A stretch of 64,000 nucleotides of DNA. It comes from Platanthera guangdongensis (Eukaryota; Streptophyta; Magnoliopsida; Asparagales; Orchidaceae). Below, in pieces: positions 1-12,191 of this stretch (position 1 is its first letter; the number at the start of each line of letters is the position of its first letter). The DNA lies in contig CM077162.1 in assembly GCA_039583875.1 (NCBI GenBank), forward strand, positions 164,422,720 to 164,486,719, written 5' to 3'. Under the pieces are notes generated by a model. The model was not told the origin of the DNA and did not search any database. It saw only the letters and a program-made list of their open reading frames with translations. The translations under genes and the position numbers were made by a program.

Positions 1-1
1 G

Positions 2-530
2 GGCCTAAAAGAGGAGTTGAGGGAGGCCCTGCTGTTTGTATCTGACGGGCCCATCTCCCGGATTTTGGAGATGGCGAAGAGGATTGAGGCCGATTGGAAC
101 ACCACTCGGGGCCGGAAGCGGCAAGCGGAGGATCAGGGCCGGAGGGCCCGAAATGATCAGCGGCGAGGCACCATACCAGATGGGAGAAGGGCAGAGGAGC
201 AGCCTCGTCAGGAGGTGAGGCAGGAGCCGAGAGAGCAGATGGTTTTGGCCCCACAACCTCTTCAGATACAGGAGATGCCGAGACCCGGGGGTATGACGTA
301 TCCCCCGCCGGAGTGCTTCCATTGTCATCAGGTGGGGCACCTCCGGAGAAACTGCCCCATGAGGGGGGAACCACCTCCAGTACCACAGGGTGGCCCACCT
401 GCCCAGCATTTCGGAGGCCGAGGACGCGGCCGAGGACGTGGTTACCAGGGAGGAGACCGAAGACAGGAAAGGGAGCAGGAATATGCCTTGGATATGGCAC
501 AGCCCCGAAATCCAGAACGGGTCATCACAA
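2..530 (+). CDS. gag: Gag C-terminal part, Tekay element A (exon 1)
   Basis: Structural capsid/nucleocapsid protein of a Ty3/gypsy retrotransposon. The frame is already open at base 2, so the start lies to the left of the window. The visible part is a helical capsid tail followed by a basic, Arg/Gln-rich linker and one CCHC zinc knuckle (Cys-X2-Cys-X4-His-X4-Cys, around 313-354) that would bind genomic RNA, then a Gly/Arg-rich tail at about 415-460. The coding sequence appears to end at the donor site GTAAGC at 531. If unspliced, translation runs about 20 codons into the intron and stops at 590-592. No nonsense codon is seen in this part. The family assignment is firm; the exon boundary is inferred. 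Confidence 0.8.
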
Positions 531-661
531 GTAAGCTAAGATGTTTTAAATTTTTTAAACTAAATTCCCGTTCTCAATTGTCCAACAAGTAGAACTGACC
601 TAAGCAGAATAAATAGCAAAGAAAACGCGTCATAAAATACTAAGGCCTTTAATCATCACAG
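531..661 (+). other. Predicted intron between gag and protease, element A
   Basis: A 131-nt AT-rich stretch between GC-rich coding blocks begins with GTAAGC and ends with ATCACAG. It carries TACTAAG at 638-644, a good plant branch-point match 17 nt before the acceptor. Removing it joins a split codon (one base at 530, two bases at 662-663) and puts gag in the same frame as the protease. Unspliced RNA stops inside it at 592. The signals are seen directly; splicing is inferred. Confidence 0.65.
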
Positions 662-3600
662 GTATAGTCTTCATAAGCGGCAAGCCCGCCTATACCCTGT
701 TCGACACGGGTGCCTCGCACTCGTTTGTGTCGGAGGCCTTTCTGGAAGGGCTGGAAGGAGTGGAACGGTTCACAGGCCGGATGAGTAGGGTGCGTCTACC
801 CGACGGATCGGAGATACTCACCTCAGCCCACAGCAGTATGGAGGCGGAGATTGGAGGGAAGTCATTCAAAGTTCTGGCAACGGTCCTGAGGATGCCAGTC
901 TTCGAGCTGATCCTGGGCATGACTTGGTTGTAGTGGAATCATGCCCAGATTGATTGTCAAGCAAAGAGGATCACCGTGAGGCACGGGGACTCTACCATCA
1001 TCATCGAAGGTATAAGACCTGTCTCACGCATACCCTTATCTTCGGTACAGGCCGTTAAGGCCTACTTACAGGGGGAGGAGGTCTACGAAGTGCTGTTCGA
1101 AATGGCGGAGGCCACGAGTTCTATATCGATTATCCCGGTGGTGCGGGAGTTTGAGGACGTCTTTCTGGAAAAATTACCCGGATTACCCCCGTGCAGGGAG
1201 CAGGACTTCCAGATACAGCTTGTGCCGGGGGCCAAGCCAGCGTCCAAGGCACCTTACCGGATGGCCCCAAAGGAGTTGACAGAGTTCCGGAGCCAGCTTC
1301 AGGAGTTAGTGGAAGCCGGATTTGTCCGGCCAAGCTCTTCACCTTGCGGAGCCCCGGTATTGTTCGTCAAGAAGAAAGACGGGACCCTCAGATTGTGCAT
1401 TGATTACCGAGCACTAAATCGGCTGACGGTCCGGAACACCTATCCACTGCCAAGGATAGACGAGCTGTTCGACCAGATGCTGGGAGCGCAGTTCTTTTCG
1501 AAATTAGATTTGAGGTCGAGATACTACCAGCTTCGGATTCGAGAGGAGGACATTCAGAAGACTGCTTTTAGTAGCAGATATGGTTTATTCGAGTTTACGG
1601 TGATGCCCTTCGGGCTCACCAATGCACCGTCAGCGTTCATGACCCTCATGAACCAAGTCTTCAAGGAATATCTTGATGTGTTTGTCATTGTGTTTATCGA
1701 TGACATCCTCATTTACTCGAGGACTGAGGAGGAGCACACTCGCCATCTGACACTGACCCTACAACGACTGCGGGAGAATCATCTATATGCGAAGTTTAGT
1801 AAATGTCAGTTCTGGCTGAAGGAGGTGGGCTTCTTAGGCCACATCATCAGTGGAGCCGGATTGGCAGTGGATCCGGCAAAGATTCAGGCTATTCGGGATT
1901 GGCCGCAGCTGAAGACAGCCACCGACGTACGGAGTTTTCTAGGACTTGCCGGTTACTACCGGAAGTTCGTGGAGGGATTCTCTCGAATCGCCCTCCCGCT
2001 CACATCCTTGACGAAGAAGGAGGTACCGTTCGTGTGGACCCCGCAGTGCCAAACAACTTTCCAGGAGCTGAAGGATCGGCTAACCTCGGCTCCCATTCTT
2101 ACTCTCCCCTCGGGGAGGGAAGGATTTCAGGTCTACACTGATGCTTCCTACCAGGGTATGGGAGCTGTACTGATGCAGAAGGGCCATGTGATTGCATATG
2201 CATCTCGCCAGTTGAAGAAGCACGAACAGAACTATCCGGTGCACGACCTTGAGATGGGGGCGGTCGATTTTGCTTTGAAGGTCTGGCGCCATTATCTTTA
2301 TGGAGTCCACTGCGACATCTATTCCGACCACAAGAACCTGAAATACGTGGACACGCAGAAGGAACTGAACATCAGGCAGAGGCACTGGGTGGAGTTCTTA
2401 GCAGATTATCAGTATGAAATGCACTACCATCCAGGGAAGGCAAACGTGGTGGCAGACGCATTGAGTCGGAGAGCTGCCACTTCCGAGGTCGGGCCCCAGG
2501 TGATGTCTATGGAGCTGGTGAGGAGATTGGAGGATATGCACATCACACTGGTGTCATCCGAGGACCCCGAGCTTTACACGGAGTATTTAGCAGCGGTGAG
2601 TGCTACAGACGATATCCGGGACAGAGTCAGAGAGGGACAGAGGCGAGATGTCAATTTGGAGCCGATATTCTGGGCCTTAGAGAACGGTACAGCAGGATAT
2701 TACACGATGAGGGACGGCGTGGTATGCTTCAGAGGTCGGACTTATATACCGGGAGGAGGCCAGGTTCGGGAGGATATCATGGCGGAAGCCCACCACAGCA
2801 GATACTCGGTGCACCCGGGCATCACGAAGATTATTGCGGATTTGAAGAAGACTATATACTGGCTTGGCATGAAGAAGGATATCACTCGGTTTGTGACCCA
2901 CTGCGAAGCTTGCCAGCTAGTGAAGGCAAAGTGCAAAAACCCTGCGGGGTTGTTGCAACCACTCCCGGTACCAGAGTGGAAGTTCGAAGACATCGCGATG
3001 GATTTTATTCACGAACTTCCCCGATCACGAACAGGGAATGACTCAATTTGGGTCATCATCGATCGGTTGACTAAGGTAGCCAGGTTCATTCCGATCAGGA
3101 AGGACGACGCTGTGGGAGTATTAGTACGGAGATTTGTGGAGCAGTTCATTTGATATCACGGGGTGCCCAAGACGATCGTGTCGGATCGGTATGGCCGGTT
3201 CACTTCCAGGGAGTGGAGATCCGTGCAAGCTTACTTAGGCACGCGATTGACCTTCAGCACTGCATTTCATCCCCAGACGGACGGGCAGACAGAACGCATC
3301 AACCGGACGCTGGAAGACCTTTTGAGGCTATGCATTTTGGACTGCGAGGAACCGTGGGAGAAACTCTTACCCCTGGTCGAGTTCTCCTATAACAACAGCT
3401 ACCAGTCCAGCATCAGGATGGCGCCTTACGAAGCCTTGTACGGAAGGAGATGCCGGACCCCGCTTTCTTGGGTTCAGGACGAAGATCCGAAGGTGTTGGG
3501 ATCAGAGTTTGTTGAAGGCACCGAGGCTCAGGTGAGGCTGATCAGAGACAGGATGCTAGAGGCGCATAGTAGACATGCTAAGTACTATGACGCCCGACAT

Positions 3601-4095
3601 CGGCAGGTGGAGTTCCAGGTAGGAGACCGAGTGTTTTTGAAGATCCGGCCCATGCATGGAGTCTCGCGGGTGCGTGGTCGGAGGAAGAAGCTCAGCCCTA
3701 GGTACATGGGCCCTTACAGGATCCTGGAGCGGATCGGGCCCCTAGCCTACAGGCTGGAGTTACCACCAGAGCTGGAAGCGCTGCACGACGTCTTCCATAT
3801 TTCTTCGCTGAGGAGGGCTCTGCTACGCCCGGAGCAGCAGATTTTGACCACCGAAGGGCCGGTAGCTTCAGACCGGTCAGTTCGTTTGGAGCCGGTTAGG
3901 ATCGACGACCGAGGAGTACGGGTCTTGCGACGCAAGAAGGTCCCACTAGTCAAGGTCCTGTGGAGGAACCACGGCCAGGAGGAGCATACCTGGGAGCCGC
4001 AGGACTTGATGCGACAAAGATACCCAGAGCTGTTCAGTCAGGTATACCTCACAAACCCCTCAAGATGTTTAATTTATTTTCCTGCTTTAAACTAG
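662..4095 (+). pseudogene. pol: Pol of Tekay element A: PR-RT-RH-IN-chromodomain
   Basis: Replication and integration polyprotein of a chromovirus. Domains in order: aspartic protease with a DTG active site (about 703), reverse transcriptase with the FIDD catalytic motif (about 1695-1710), RNase H beginning with a YTDAS motif (about 2133), integrase with an HHCC zinc finger (about 2790-2935) and D, D, E residues near 3061, 3184 and 3292, and a C-terminal chromodomain (about 3890-4035) ending in the family's Trp-Glu-Pro pattern. The whole stretch is a single frame interrupted by only two nonsense codons, TAG at 931-933 just after the protease and TGA at 3151-3153 inside integrase, the latter at a position where relatives have Arg, so CGA to TGA is likely. 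No frameshift is seen. Usual family length is retained, so this copy died recently by point mutation. Confidence 0.9.
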
Positions 4096-4336
4096 TAAGG
4101 GCTGCTCTAGGCAGGTAGAGGCTTACCTTTTGTTTATTGGGGGCTTATCTTTTGTTTATTGGGATCTTGGCTTCATCATTTGGGTGAATTGGTCATAGAT
4201 TTAGGTTTCCCTTAAAACCTGGTTTAGCAAACATGGCGTCATGATGAGATGTTACAAGTTTCTTTTCTTCGGTAGAAAGTCCCGTAGGCTCAACCTTGAT
4301 TTCGGGGACGAAATATTTGTTTTGTTTATTGGTATT
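4096..4336 (+). other. Post-pol region of element A with TTCGGGGACGAAA motif
   Basis: No gene. The motif TTCGGGGACGAAA at 4301-4313 lies just before the 3' LTR, as in relatives where it is part of the last codons or the PPT-proximal zone. The usual purine tract next to the LTR is not evident: the sequence at 4314-4336 is T/G-rich, so the PPT is degenerate or unusual. A donor-like CAG/GTATAC at 4039-4047 and several AG acceptors near 4275-4288 raise the possibility of a second intron. Confidence 0.5.
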
Positions 4337-7300
4337 TGTAACATCCCATTTCCAACTAGACCCCTAGGTGTGGTTTTGTCCATGGCTAGGTCATGACAAA
4401 CCCTAGGAAGCCAGGAATGGGCCAAAGGATAGGAGACAAAGTGGGGAAACTCATCATGGTCTGCCAATAGTAGAACTCTGAACAATGGTTTAGGATGACC
4501 ATGGGCTACACCTTGACCCCAAGACCCTACCACAACACCCCTAATACCTTGGGAGGCCCGTTAGAGCCATAAGGACACATTGGGGTCTACCAAAGAGGCT
4601 CAGTTGACCAAGGTCAACCCCAGCCCTAAATGGGTCAAACTAGCCTACTTAGGGTCAATTGACCTACTCCTAGCCTAGAGGACCCCACTTATGCCCTCCT
4701 AACCCTAAAGTGAGGTCAATGGGTCACTAAGGACACATTGGGGCTAGCCCTAGAGGCCAGGTTGACCCAAGTCAACTCAAGCTCCTAATCTGGTCAAAGT
4801 ACCCTTACTAAGGGTATGTGACCTCCAAAGTGCAGGGTAACCCTACATAACCATACCTAGACCTTAGGGGAAGCCAATGGGTCACCAAGGACTCATAGGG
4901 GTCAACCAATTGGTCATGTTGACCCAAGTCAACTCTAGCCCTAAAATGGTCAAAGTGCCCTTACCAAGGGACATGTGACCACCAAGATGCCCAACCAACC
5001 CTATTCAAGTAATCCTAGACCTTAAGGGAGTCCAATGGGTCACTAAAAACCCAATGGGGTCAGCCCAGAGGGTCAAATCGGCCCAGGTCAACCCTAATTT
5101 AAGCCAAGTCAAACCTAGCCCAAAAGGGCTAACCCAAGCCCAAGCCACTTCTTCCTTAGGCTAACCCCATTTCCATGTTCATCATAATCAAGTGGGCTGC
5201 ACTTAGCTTATGGGGTTGACCAGTCAACCAGGGGTGACTAGGAGAGAGAAAGAAGCTTCCCTAAATGTTAATGGAGGAGAGAGAAGATGGGGGAGAGGAA
5301 GGGAGAGAGTGGAGCCGGCCAAGGGAGGCTAACAGCCACCTTTAATGGCTTCAATCAACTCCTCTAGGGAAGAGGAGTTGATTCCAGCCGTTTCCCGGCC
5401 ACCAAGGGGTGGATTCAGCCCCCCTCCACTCTACCCGAGCCACACCATAAATGGTGTTGATGGCCATTGAAGAACCAGCCACCCCCTTCCCCAATTGCCA
5501 TTTAAACACCATCAGTGGGCAAAGGGGAACATTTTCGAGCGTTTACCTGGAGGAGATGGGCCATCCCACTGTACTGTTGCAGAAGCCGAGCGCCGCCGCC
5601 GTCAACAATGGCATCCCGCCGCTCTTCCCGCATCCAGGCTGCCAGGAAGGTCCTCCCCCTCTCCTTAACTCTCGGGTAGATCATAGGACTCCTTAGGCTT
5701 AAGATTCGGGCTCAATTGAGCCCAATCAAATCCAGGATTTTTCATAGTTTCGGCAAGAAATTTTCTTGCTATAAACCGCCGGAAAACGCCTCTACGGCGG
5801 CAGAGCCGCCGCCTTGCGATAGCCACCACCTCAATGGAGGTGGTGGTGGCGGTGGCCGGCCGGGGAAGGGGCTGGATCGCCGGCGGCAAGGCTTGGAAAC
5901 GGCTCCAGGCGGGATGGATCCTGGCCGTTGGCTCAATGAAGAAGATGACGGGATTCCGTCGATTCTGCGTCAAGATTCGTGCTACTCCTGATTCTAAACT
6001 ATAGGATATTAAAATTTGATATTCAGATTTATGTCACAGTTTTAGTGTTATTTGGTTTTAATTTTTAAAAATACCTAGGCTCACCTGGTGGGAAAACATC
6101 CAACATGAAAGTTGTAGCCCTCTGAGTCTAATTTATTGTACAATTTGTTTGAACCCATTTGGGTGCATGGTCTGACCAGGGCAACCATTTTGGTGGGACA
6201 TACCCTTAGGGCTAGGCAGTCATTAAACTGAGTGCCCACACTTCATCCCTAGCCCAAATCAATTGAAATTTTGGCAGGGAGCCTAACCTAGCTATACCTA
6301 GGGCCTGCCCAAAACTCAGAATTTTTGGACACACTTTTCCTAAAGTTTTTGATTTTATTTAATAGAGCTAGGGTAATTTAATTAAGTGGTCAAATTACCT
6401 CCAAACCCTCCCAAATCTTGGGCAGTGGTCCATGGCTTCCAGACTTAATTTTGTACAAAATCTGAGCACATTTGGATAAGTTTTGGTTAGGGAATCACCA
6501 CACCCTAGTTTGGCCTTAAGAGGGCATTTTTGATTAAAAGTGCATTATGGACTTAGGGTGGTCCCCTCCCCTCAACAGAGGCTGAGGTTTTGGACAATGA
6601 CCTGGCATGGCCAATGTCACCCCCTTAAGGAAAATGGGATGATTTAGGCTTGATTTGCCCTAGGGTTCAACCCCAAACCCTAAGGAAGGACTTTTGAGGG
6701 TTGTGAAGGACATGCGGGCAAATGCCCTTGCATGGCCTTGGAAACCCAGTAGAATTGAGGCTAATATAGCCTAAGATCTCTGGTAGGAAATTTAGAAGAA
6801 TTAGAGCAAGGTAGACACCTCAAAACCCAAACCCTAGTTTTAGGGTAGGAGCACAAACTTGAAGAATCAGCCCCTAAACCTTCCCCAAATGTTATGAAAC
6901 TTGGGTAGAATAGGTTTTAGGCCACCTAGAGCCTCTGGTAATTGTTGTAGAATTTTATGGATTTTATTCTTGGTACTTCATTTGTTAATTACCAAAAAGC
7001 CCAAAATGATGTTTGATTTTATTATGGATGTTATGTGCTTTCAAATATGATGAAACTTGGTCAGAGGTTATTTTAGGGCTATTTGATCATCTATGAATTT
7101 TATCACAATTTGCAAATAATTTTATTTGGTACTTCCTTCATTAATTTCAGAAAGGGGTTTTGGTAAAGCAAATTTATTATTGATGATATATCTATTGAAA
7201 AATCCCGAGGCTTATGTTTTGAAGTGTTTAGGCCAAAAAGTACTTGTAGAAATTTATTTATAATTTTTGGAGGTCTGTTTTCAGAACTTTGTTTACAAGG

Positions 7301-9609
7301 CCATATTTTTGAGAATAGGATATTTAATTAATTTAGGGAATAATTCTTTCAAACAAATTATGAAAGTTTACTTAGTGGATTTATGTGCCCTTACAATCAT
7401 CCTGGAATTTTCTCTGAATTTTTGGAAGCATTTTTATTGTACATCCCCTTTTAGTGATTTATTTTGGAATAAATTGGAAATAAAATTTAAGGGCTAAAAT
7501 CTAGCTGGAAAATTTGGAGATTATGGATTTGTAGATGATTACCCATCTTGCATTTATCATAATTTTAGTGGAGCTTTATCTTGCTTAAATCTTGTACTTC
7601 TTGTTCAACCTTGGAACTTTGGGCTTTTAAAATAAATAAATAAATTAGCATTTAAATTATGAAAGTTAGAAAATTGTGGATTCAGTCTACATATGCCTAT
7701 ATAGACCTATAATAATTATTACATAAGCATTGGATGATCATATAGCATACTTCCCTTTTTACGGGTCATATAGCTTAAGTGGTCTGCATTTAGCAAAACT
7801 GCAGGAACTCATTTGGGATATGAATTAGAGCACATGTAATGGGTCTTGATTGGTTTGCTGGAAGGATAGTAGATTTAGGTGCATCTTTGAAAGATAAGTG
7901 AGTAGGGTGTTGTTTTGTCGAGGGTTTAGAGGCGCTCGGGTCCGACGAAAGATCGTCCTCCCCGAGGTGAGTAGAGTCAAATCACCCTAGGATTAGCCTA
8001 TCGTAACATGAGGAAGGAATGGGTAAGGGAATCAACCAATAACAAAAATAAGTACCTTGCGAAAGGGAATGCTGGGCGTAATCCCAACATATTTCCTAGT
8101 GCCCCTTGAGAGCCCTTCACAGGGAATACCGGGGGCAGTCCTGGGTTAACGTAAACTGTTTTAACAAGCTGAAAAGAGTAACTTAGTAATTAGGGTTGCA
8201 CCATTCACAAACACTGTTTGCATCGGAAGTTAGCTGGGAGCTTCGACTCGGATGGTTAAAAGGCGGACTTTGGGTCCGGGGAGCTTCGGCTCGATTGTTT
8301 GAGACGGACGTGTGGTCCGGGGAGCTTCGGCTCGGTTCTTGATTAAGCTAAATTTGCATGTGCATAAAAGGAAAGGAAATTAAGGTGGTGAGTCTTCGGT
8401 ATTGGAGGGTCGATGCACCGACGCCAATACGTTGACTCGGCAAGTGTGGTTAGCACTTCGCCAACAGAAGTCCGGTGCGCCAGCCGGCAAGAGTACGCAG
8501 GAGTCCGCTTCGTGCACCAAGCGTTGAGGCGTACGATAGGTCTGACCGGTAGTGCTTTACTGGTTTAGAGGTGGGCGAGGCCCTACCCACCGCTTCCGTT
8601 TGCCACTACGGAGGTATCCTGGGAGGTTACGGCTCCAGAAAGGGGGAACTAAAGGTCTGTGTGCACAGAGTCGGGTGTGTGTGTTGCACTTGCATGATCC
8701 ATCATACCCACTTGCATGTCATAGCATAATCGATTCATTTAACCCCCTGACACCTAATGTATAAGTGGAATGAGACGCTTATATATTAGGACCTGCAAAA
8801 CGACCCCTTGGTCTATAAGCTTGTGTGGGCAAGTTTATAAATTAAGGTCAATTTTGATATATAAACACATATACTGCTGTTTGATAACCGACACCCCAAC
8901 GTATAAATTGGTATGGGACTTTTTATACGATGGGAGCCTTACATAAGACCCCTTGGCTTATGTGTTCTTACATAAGTGAAGGTTACTTTTCATATTTCAG
9001 CTTATTGTCTATACCTGTTATAAAACCGCTAGTATAGGTCCGCTGCCATCTGTTTTTGATATTCTCCACTTTCAAGTCCTCCCCTTTCTTCCTCTCTGAT
9101 CGATTCCTAGGAGCCGTGGGGGAAGCGCCGGGGGATGATAGGACTTAGTCTTTTAGACTAACGGTTTTCGAACCGCATCATTTAGGGGATCGTGGAGACC
9201 AGCATGGAGGAGCAGCCCCAGAGACCGGTGCGCTTGGAGGTGGGGCAGTCTAGCTCCGAAGTTCATACAGCCGGGACCGTGAGTCTCGACCTTGAGTAGT
9301 TTTCCTGCTTTTGCTTCCGCATGAGTGATTTTGTAGTGAGGATATGATGTACTGGGCATAAGCCCGTATTTGCTACTCCGATGTTTTATTCTGTGGACAC
9401 TCCCTTCGTGGAGACTTTTATACTGATATGTGATTTTCTGTGGACTGCAATTTTGCATTTACATTATTGTGCTACTTTTCTGCGATCGATTTGGCCGGCA
9501 GAATCGGCGCTTTGTGGTGTTGACCCTTCAGGGCTTGAAGGAGTCACCGCAAAACGGCGGTTCTGGGCCTAAGACCCCGGTGTCGATAAGAAAAAAAGGG
9601 GGTCTTACA
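4337..9609 (+). repeat. 3' LTR of Tekay element A, about 5.27 kb
   Basis: The boundaries are TGTAACATCCC at 4337 and GGGGTCTTACA ending at 9609, an imperfect inverted pair matching the TGTAA...TTACA ends of this lineage. At about 5.3 kb this is unusually long for an LTR. It holds no convincing gene. Within it are a 158-bp tandem repeat (4571 to about 5210), AT-rich sequence (about 6000-7700), three copies of a roughly 42-bp GGAGCTTCGGCTCG unit (8236-8340), and a degenerate pair of blocks around 8745-8990 sharing the words 'acaccc..acgtataa' and 'gaccccttgg'. Short ORFs here, such as 5451-5696, have no recognisable product. The 5' LTR partner is outside the window, so the ends rest on motif match only. 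Confidence 0.7.
4571..5210 (+). repeat. 158-bp tandem repeat inside LTR A, four units
   Basis: The block 'aaggacacattgggg' and its variants recur at 4571, 4729, 4887 and 5045, exactly 158 bp apart each time. A second landmark, 'caatgggtca', recurs at 4717, 4875 and 5033, also 158 bp apart. Units have diverged by substitution but kept exact spacing. They are rich in TTGACC/GGTCAA words. A weak fifth partial unit follows near 5201. Confidence 0.75.
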
Positions 9610-10039
9610 GGCCATCTCGCCGGAACCCTCACCGGCTCTCGCTCCCTTGACCGTTGCAACCCTCGCTGGCTCTCCCTCCTTCGCTCGCTGCGTCGACCAT
9701 CTCTAGTCCTGCATTATTTCCGATAATGCCCTGCTCGCCGAAGCCCGTATTCAATTTCGGTACCCCCTCCTTGGCCCACTAGATTTTCTTTCTATTTTAT
9801 TTTTATTTGCAGTTTTCATGAGAATTTTAATTGCAGTTTTACTGATTTCATGCTCCAGATTGCACGTTTAACTGCAGTTTCCTTATCTTCTCTATTTTAT
9901 AGGTAGAAGAAACTGTTTCTCTGTTTCTATAGTTGTCTAATATTATTTCTCTTCTAATCTTTTATAGTTTAATTGGATTTAAACTATGACTATCATAGTG
10001 AAGATAGAGCCCTAGAAATTCAGTTCAAGAATGAGGAAG
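9610..10039. other. No gene seen between LTR A and MULE
   Basis: C/T-rich sequence (9610-9720) followed by T-rich sequence. It may be the 5' flank of the MULE gene that follows. I see no ORF, promoter or terminal repeat that I can support. Confidence 0.4.
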
Positions 10040-12191
10040 ATTTGTTTGATGATGGTGATACACAATTTGGAATGTAGAAAATGTGGATCAAAATGATATA
10101 ATGATACAAGAGAACAACGATGAAGAATATGAATCAGATTCACTCAACTCAATCAATAGTGAAGACGAAGATGGGCCTTCTGATAGAAAAAAGCTCAAGC
10201 AACCTATTTTTACATTACTAAAAGACATGAAAGAAATGAAATGAGAGCCGGGATTGATTTTCAAGTCAAAGAAACATATTAAAGACGCAATAAGAACATA
10301 CGCTGTGCATCTCAGTGTCGGTTTAAAATTGATGAAGAATGACAACAAAAGAGTTAGAGTAAAATTCAAGACAGGATGTGAATGGGAATTATATGCCGCA
10401 CCGATGAAAAATCAAGATACATGGGAAGTGAGAATGATAAAAGATAAACACTCTTGTAGTAGAGAATACAATAATAAACTCTTAAGTGCAAAGTGGTTAA
10501 GTCAACGAATAGAGTCAAAGGTGCGGGAAAATCCTAACATACCTATTAGACAAATTGTCGAGAAGGCGAAAGAGAAATGGGTTGTAGGAATATCTAAGGA
10601 TAAGACCATCAGAACAAAGAGTCAAGCTAATGTATCACTTGAAGGCAGCGTGGGAGAACAGTATAATTATCTCAAATTATATTGTGATGCACTTTTGAGA
10701 TCCAATCATGGAAGTTCAGTCATCCTCAAGTTTATTTGGCCTCCTGAATTTTATAATGAAACAACAACACCTTCAAGAACCATTACTCCGCGCTTTGAAA
10801 GGTTGTATGTTTGTCTAGCTGGTTGTCGAGAATCTTTCAAATTTTGTCGGTCGATTGTTGGCTTGGATGGATGCTTTCTAAAAGGCTATTATGGTGGTCA
10901 ACTTTTAACTGCAATTGGTAGAGACCCCAATGATCAAATGTTACCCATAGCATATGTTGTTGTCGAGGTGGAAAATAAAGATTCTTGGACGTGGTTTCTC
11001 TATAATCTTACAAAGGATATTGGAATTCTTGGAATAACTTATATATAAGATCAACAAAAGGTTTGATTTACTTCAAATTTCAGTCACCAAACATAATAAT
11101 TTTTTTCACATTCTTATGTTGGTTGGTTTTACTAATTTGCAGGGACTGGTTCAAACATTTAAAGAATCATTGCCGGGTGTTCATCATCGATTTTGTGTGC
11201 GACATCTTTACAACAATTTTCAAAAAAAAATATCCGAGCAAAAATTTTAAATGCTTGTTATGGAAGGCTTCAAATGCAACGTATGAGGCGGAGTGGGTAA
11301 GAGCGATGAATGAGATTAAATTTATTTCTGACAAAGCTTATGATCATCTTTATGCTATAAATAAATCTTTATGGTGTAAGCATGCATTTAGTGAACAACC
11401 AATTTGTGATGTGGTAGTAAACAATATGTCAGAGACATTCAATCGTGTTATATTAGATATGCGAGACAAGCCAATATTAACAATGCTTGAAGACATCTGA
11501 GTATATTTGATGGGTAGATGGGCAAACATAAGAAGTAGGGTGGAGAAACAAGTTAGTTATGTGAACCCAAAAATTGCAAAAAAGCTTGAAGAGGAGGCTA
11601 AACACAGTTGAATATGGATGCCTTTATGGTCAAAAGACAAAATATTTGAGGTAGTGCGTGTACCTGAAAAGTTTGTAGTTTCTTTTGATAATAATTTTTG
11701 CTCGTGTGGAAAATGGAGAGTTAGTGGTATTCCTTTCCGTCATGCAATAAGTTGCATGCATTACTTAAATATAGACATAAATGCATATGTACCGGCGTGC
11801 TTCAAAAAAGCAACATATATGTCTTGTTATAATCAAAGTATACTTCCAAGCAATGGGTCAAATTATTGGCCAACTATGGCTACGTTTGGGGGGACTTATT
11901 TTCACCGGTCAAGCGGTCACGACCGCATGAACCTGGACTTATTAAAGTCCAGGTTCATGCGGTCGTGACCGCTTGACCGGTGAAAATAAGTCCCCCCAAA
12001 CGGAACCTATATCAACCACTCAAATTCTGTCGCCTGCTCGACGGAGAGCCCTTGGAAGACCAAAAAAGAAAAGAAATATGGATGTAGATGAGGAACAGTG
12101 CACAATAAGAATGAGCCGAAGACACGGCACAATAACTTGTTCAAAATGTGGTGTTTTGGGACATAATAAAACAAGTTGCAAGAAACCTTAA
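10040..12191 (+). pseudogene. MuDR-type Mutator-like (MULE) transposase, decayed
   Basis: Relic of a DNA-transposon transposase that would cut and move Mutator-like elements. An acidic leader (about 10040-10230) is followed by the MuDR DNA-binding domain (10254-10640; Cys/His residues of the zinc fold near 10370-10460). The MULE catalytic core follows, with a GLDG-type Asp around 10860 and a Trp-rich stretch ending near 11020. The core continues at 11145-11500 in shifted frames: a frameshift at the A9 run near 11221 and stops at about 11046 and 11498. The SWIM zinc finger (CxC...CxH-like, 11700-11760) follows, then a basic GRPKKKR stretch (about 12045-12075) and a CCHC knuckle (about 12135-12180). 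A perfect inverted repeat is inserted between SWIM and the tail. Terminal inverted repeats of the element were not found. Family identity is certain; function is lost. Confidence 0.85.
11883..12002. repeat. Perfect 58-bp inverted repeat inserted in MULE coding region
   Basis: Left arm 11883-11940 and right arm 11945-12002 are exact reverse complements, separated by ATTA. The outer ends read CGTTTGGGGGGAC and its complement. The insertion falls between the SWIM finger and the basic tail of the transposase. It could be a minimal foldback/MITE made of two terminal repeats joined head to head, or an inversion-duplication artefact. Confidence 0.9.

Larger units (their letters stand above)
1..9609 (+). 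mobile_element. Tekay-type Ty3/gypsy element A, 5'-truncated by window edge
   Basis: A chromodomain LTR retrotransposon whose left part lies outside the window. Seen in order: the end of gag with a zinc knuckle, a 131-nt intron, then protease, RT, RNase H, integrase and chromodomain in one frame, the short motif TTCGGGGACGAAA, and a 3' LTR that starts TGTAACATCCC and ends GGGTCTTACA. The chromodomain at the extreme C-terminus and the LTR ends of the TGTAAC...TTACA kind are typical of the Tekay/Del chromovirus lineage. Two in-frame nonsense codons make this copy defective. The 5' LTR and target duplication cannot be checked because they are outside the window. Confidence 0.9.

Noticed and set aside
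9153..9458. Minus-strand 101-codon ORF near the end of LTR A
   Set aside because: No recognisable motif and inside the LTR's transcribed end.
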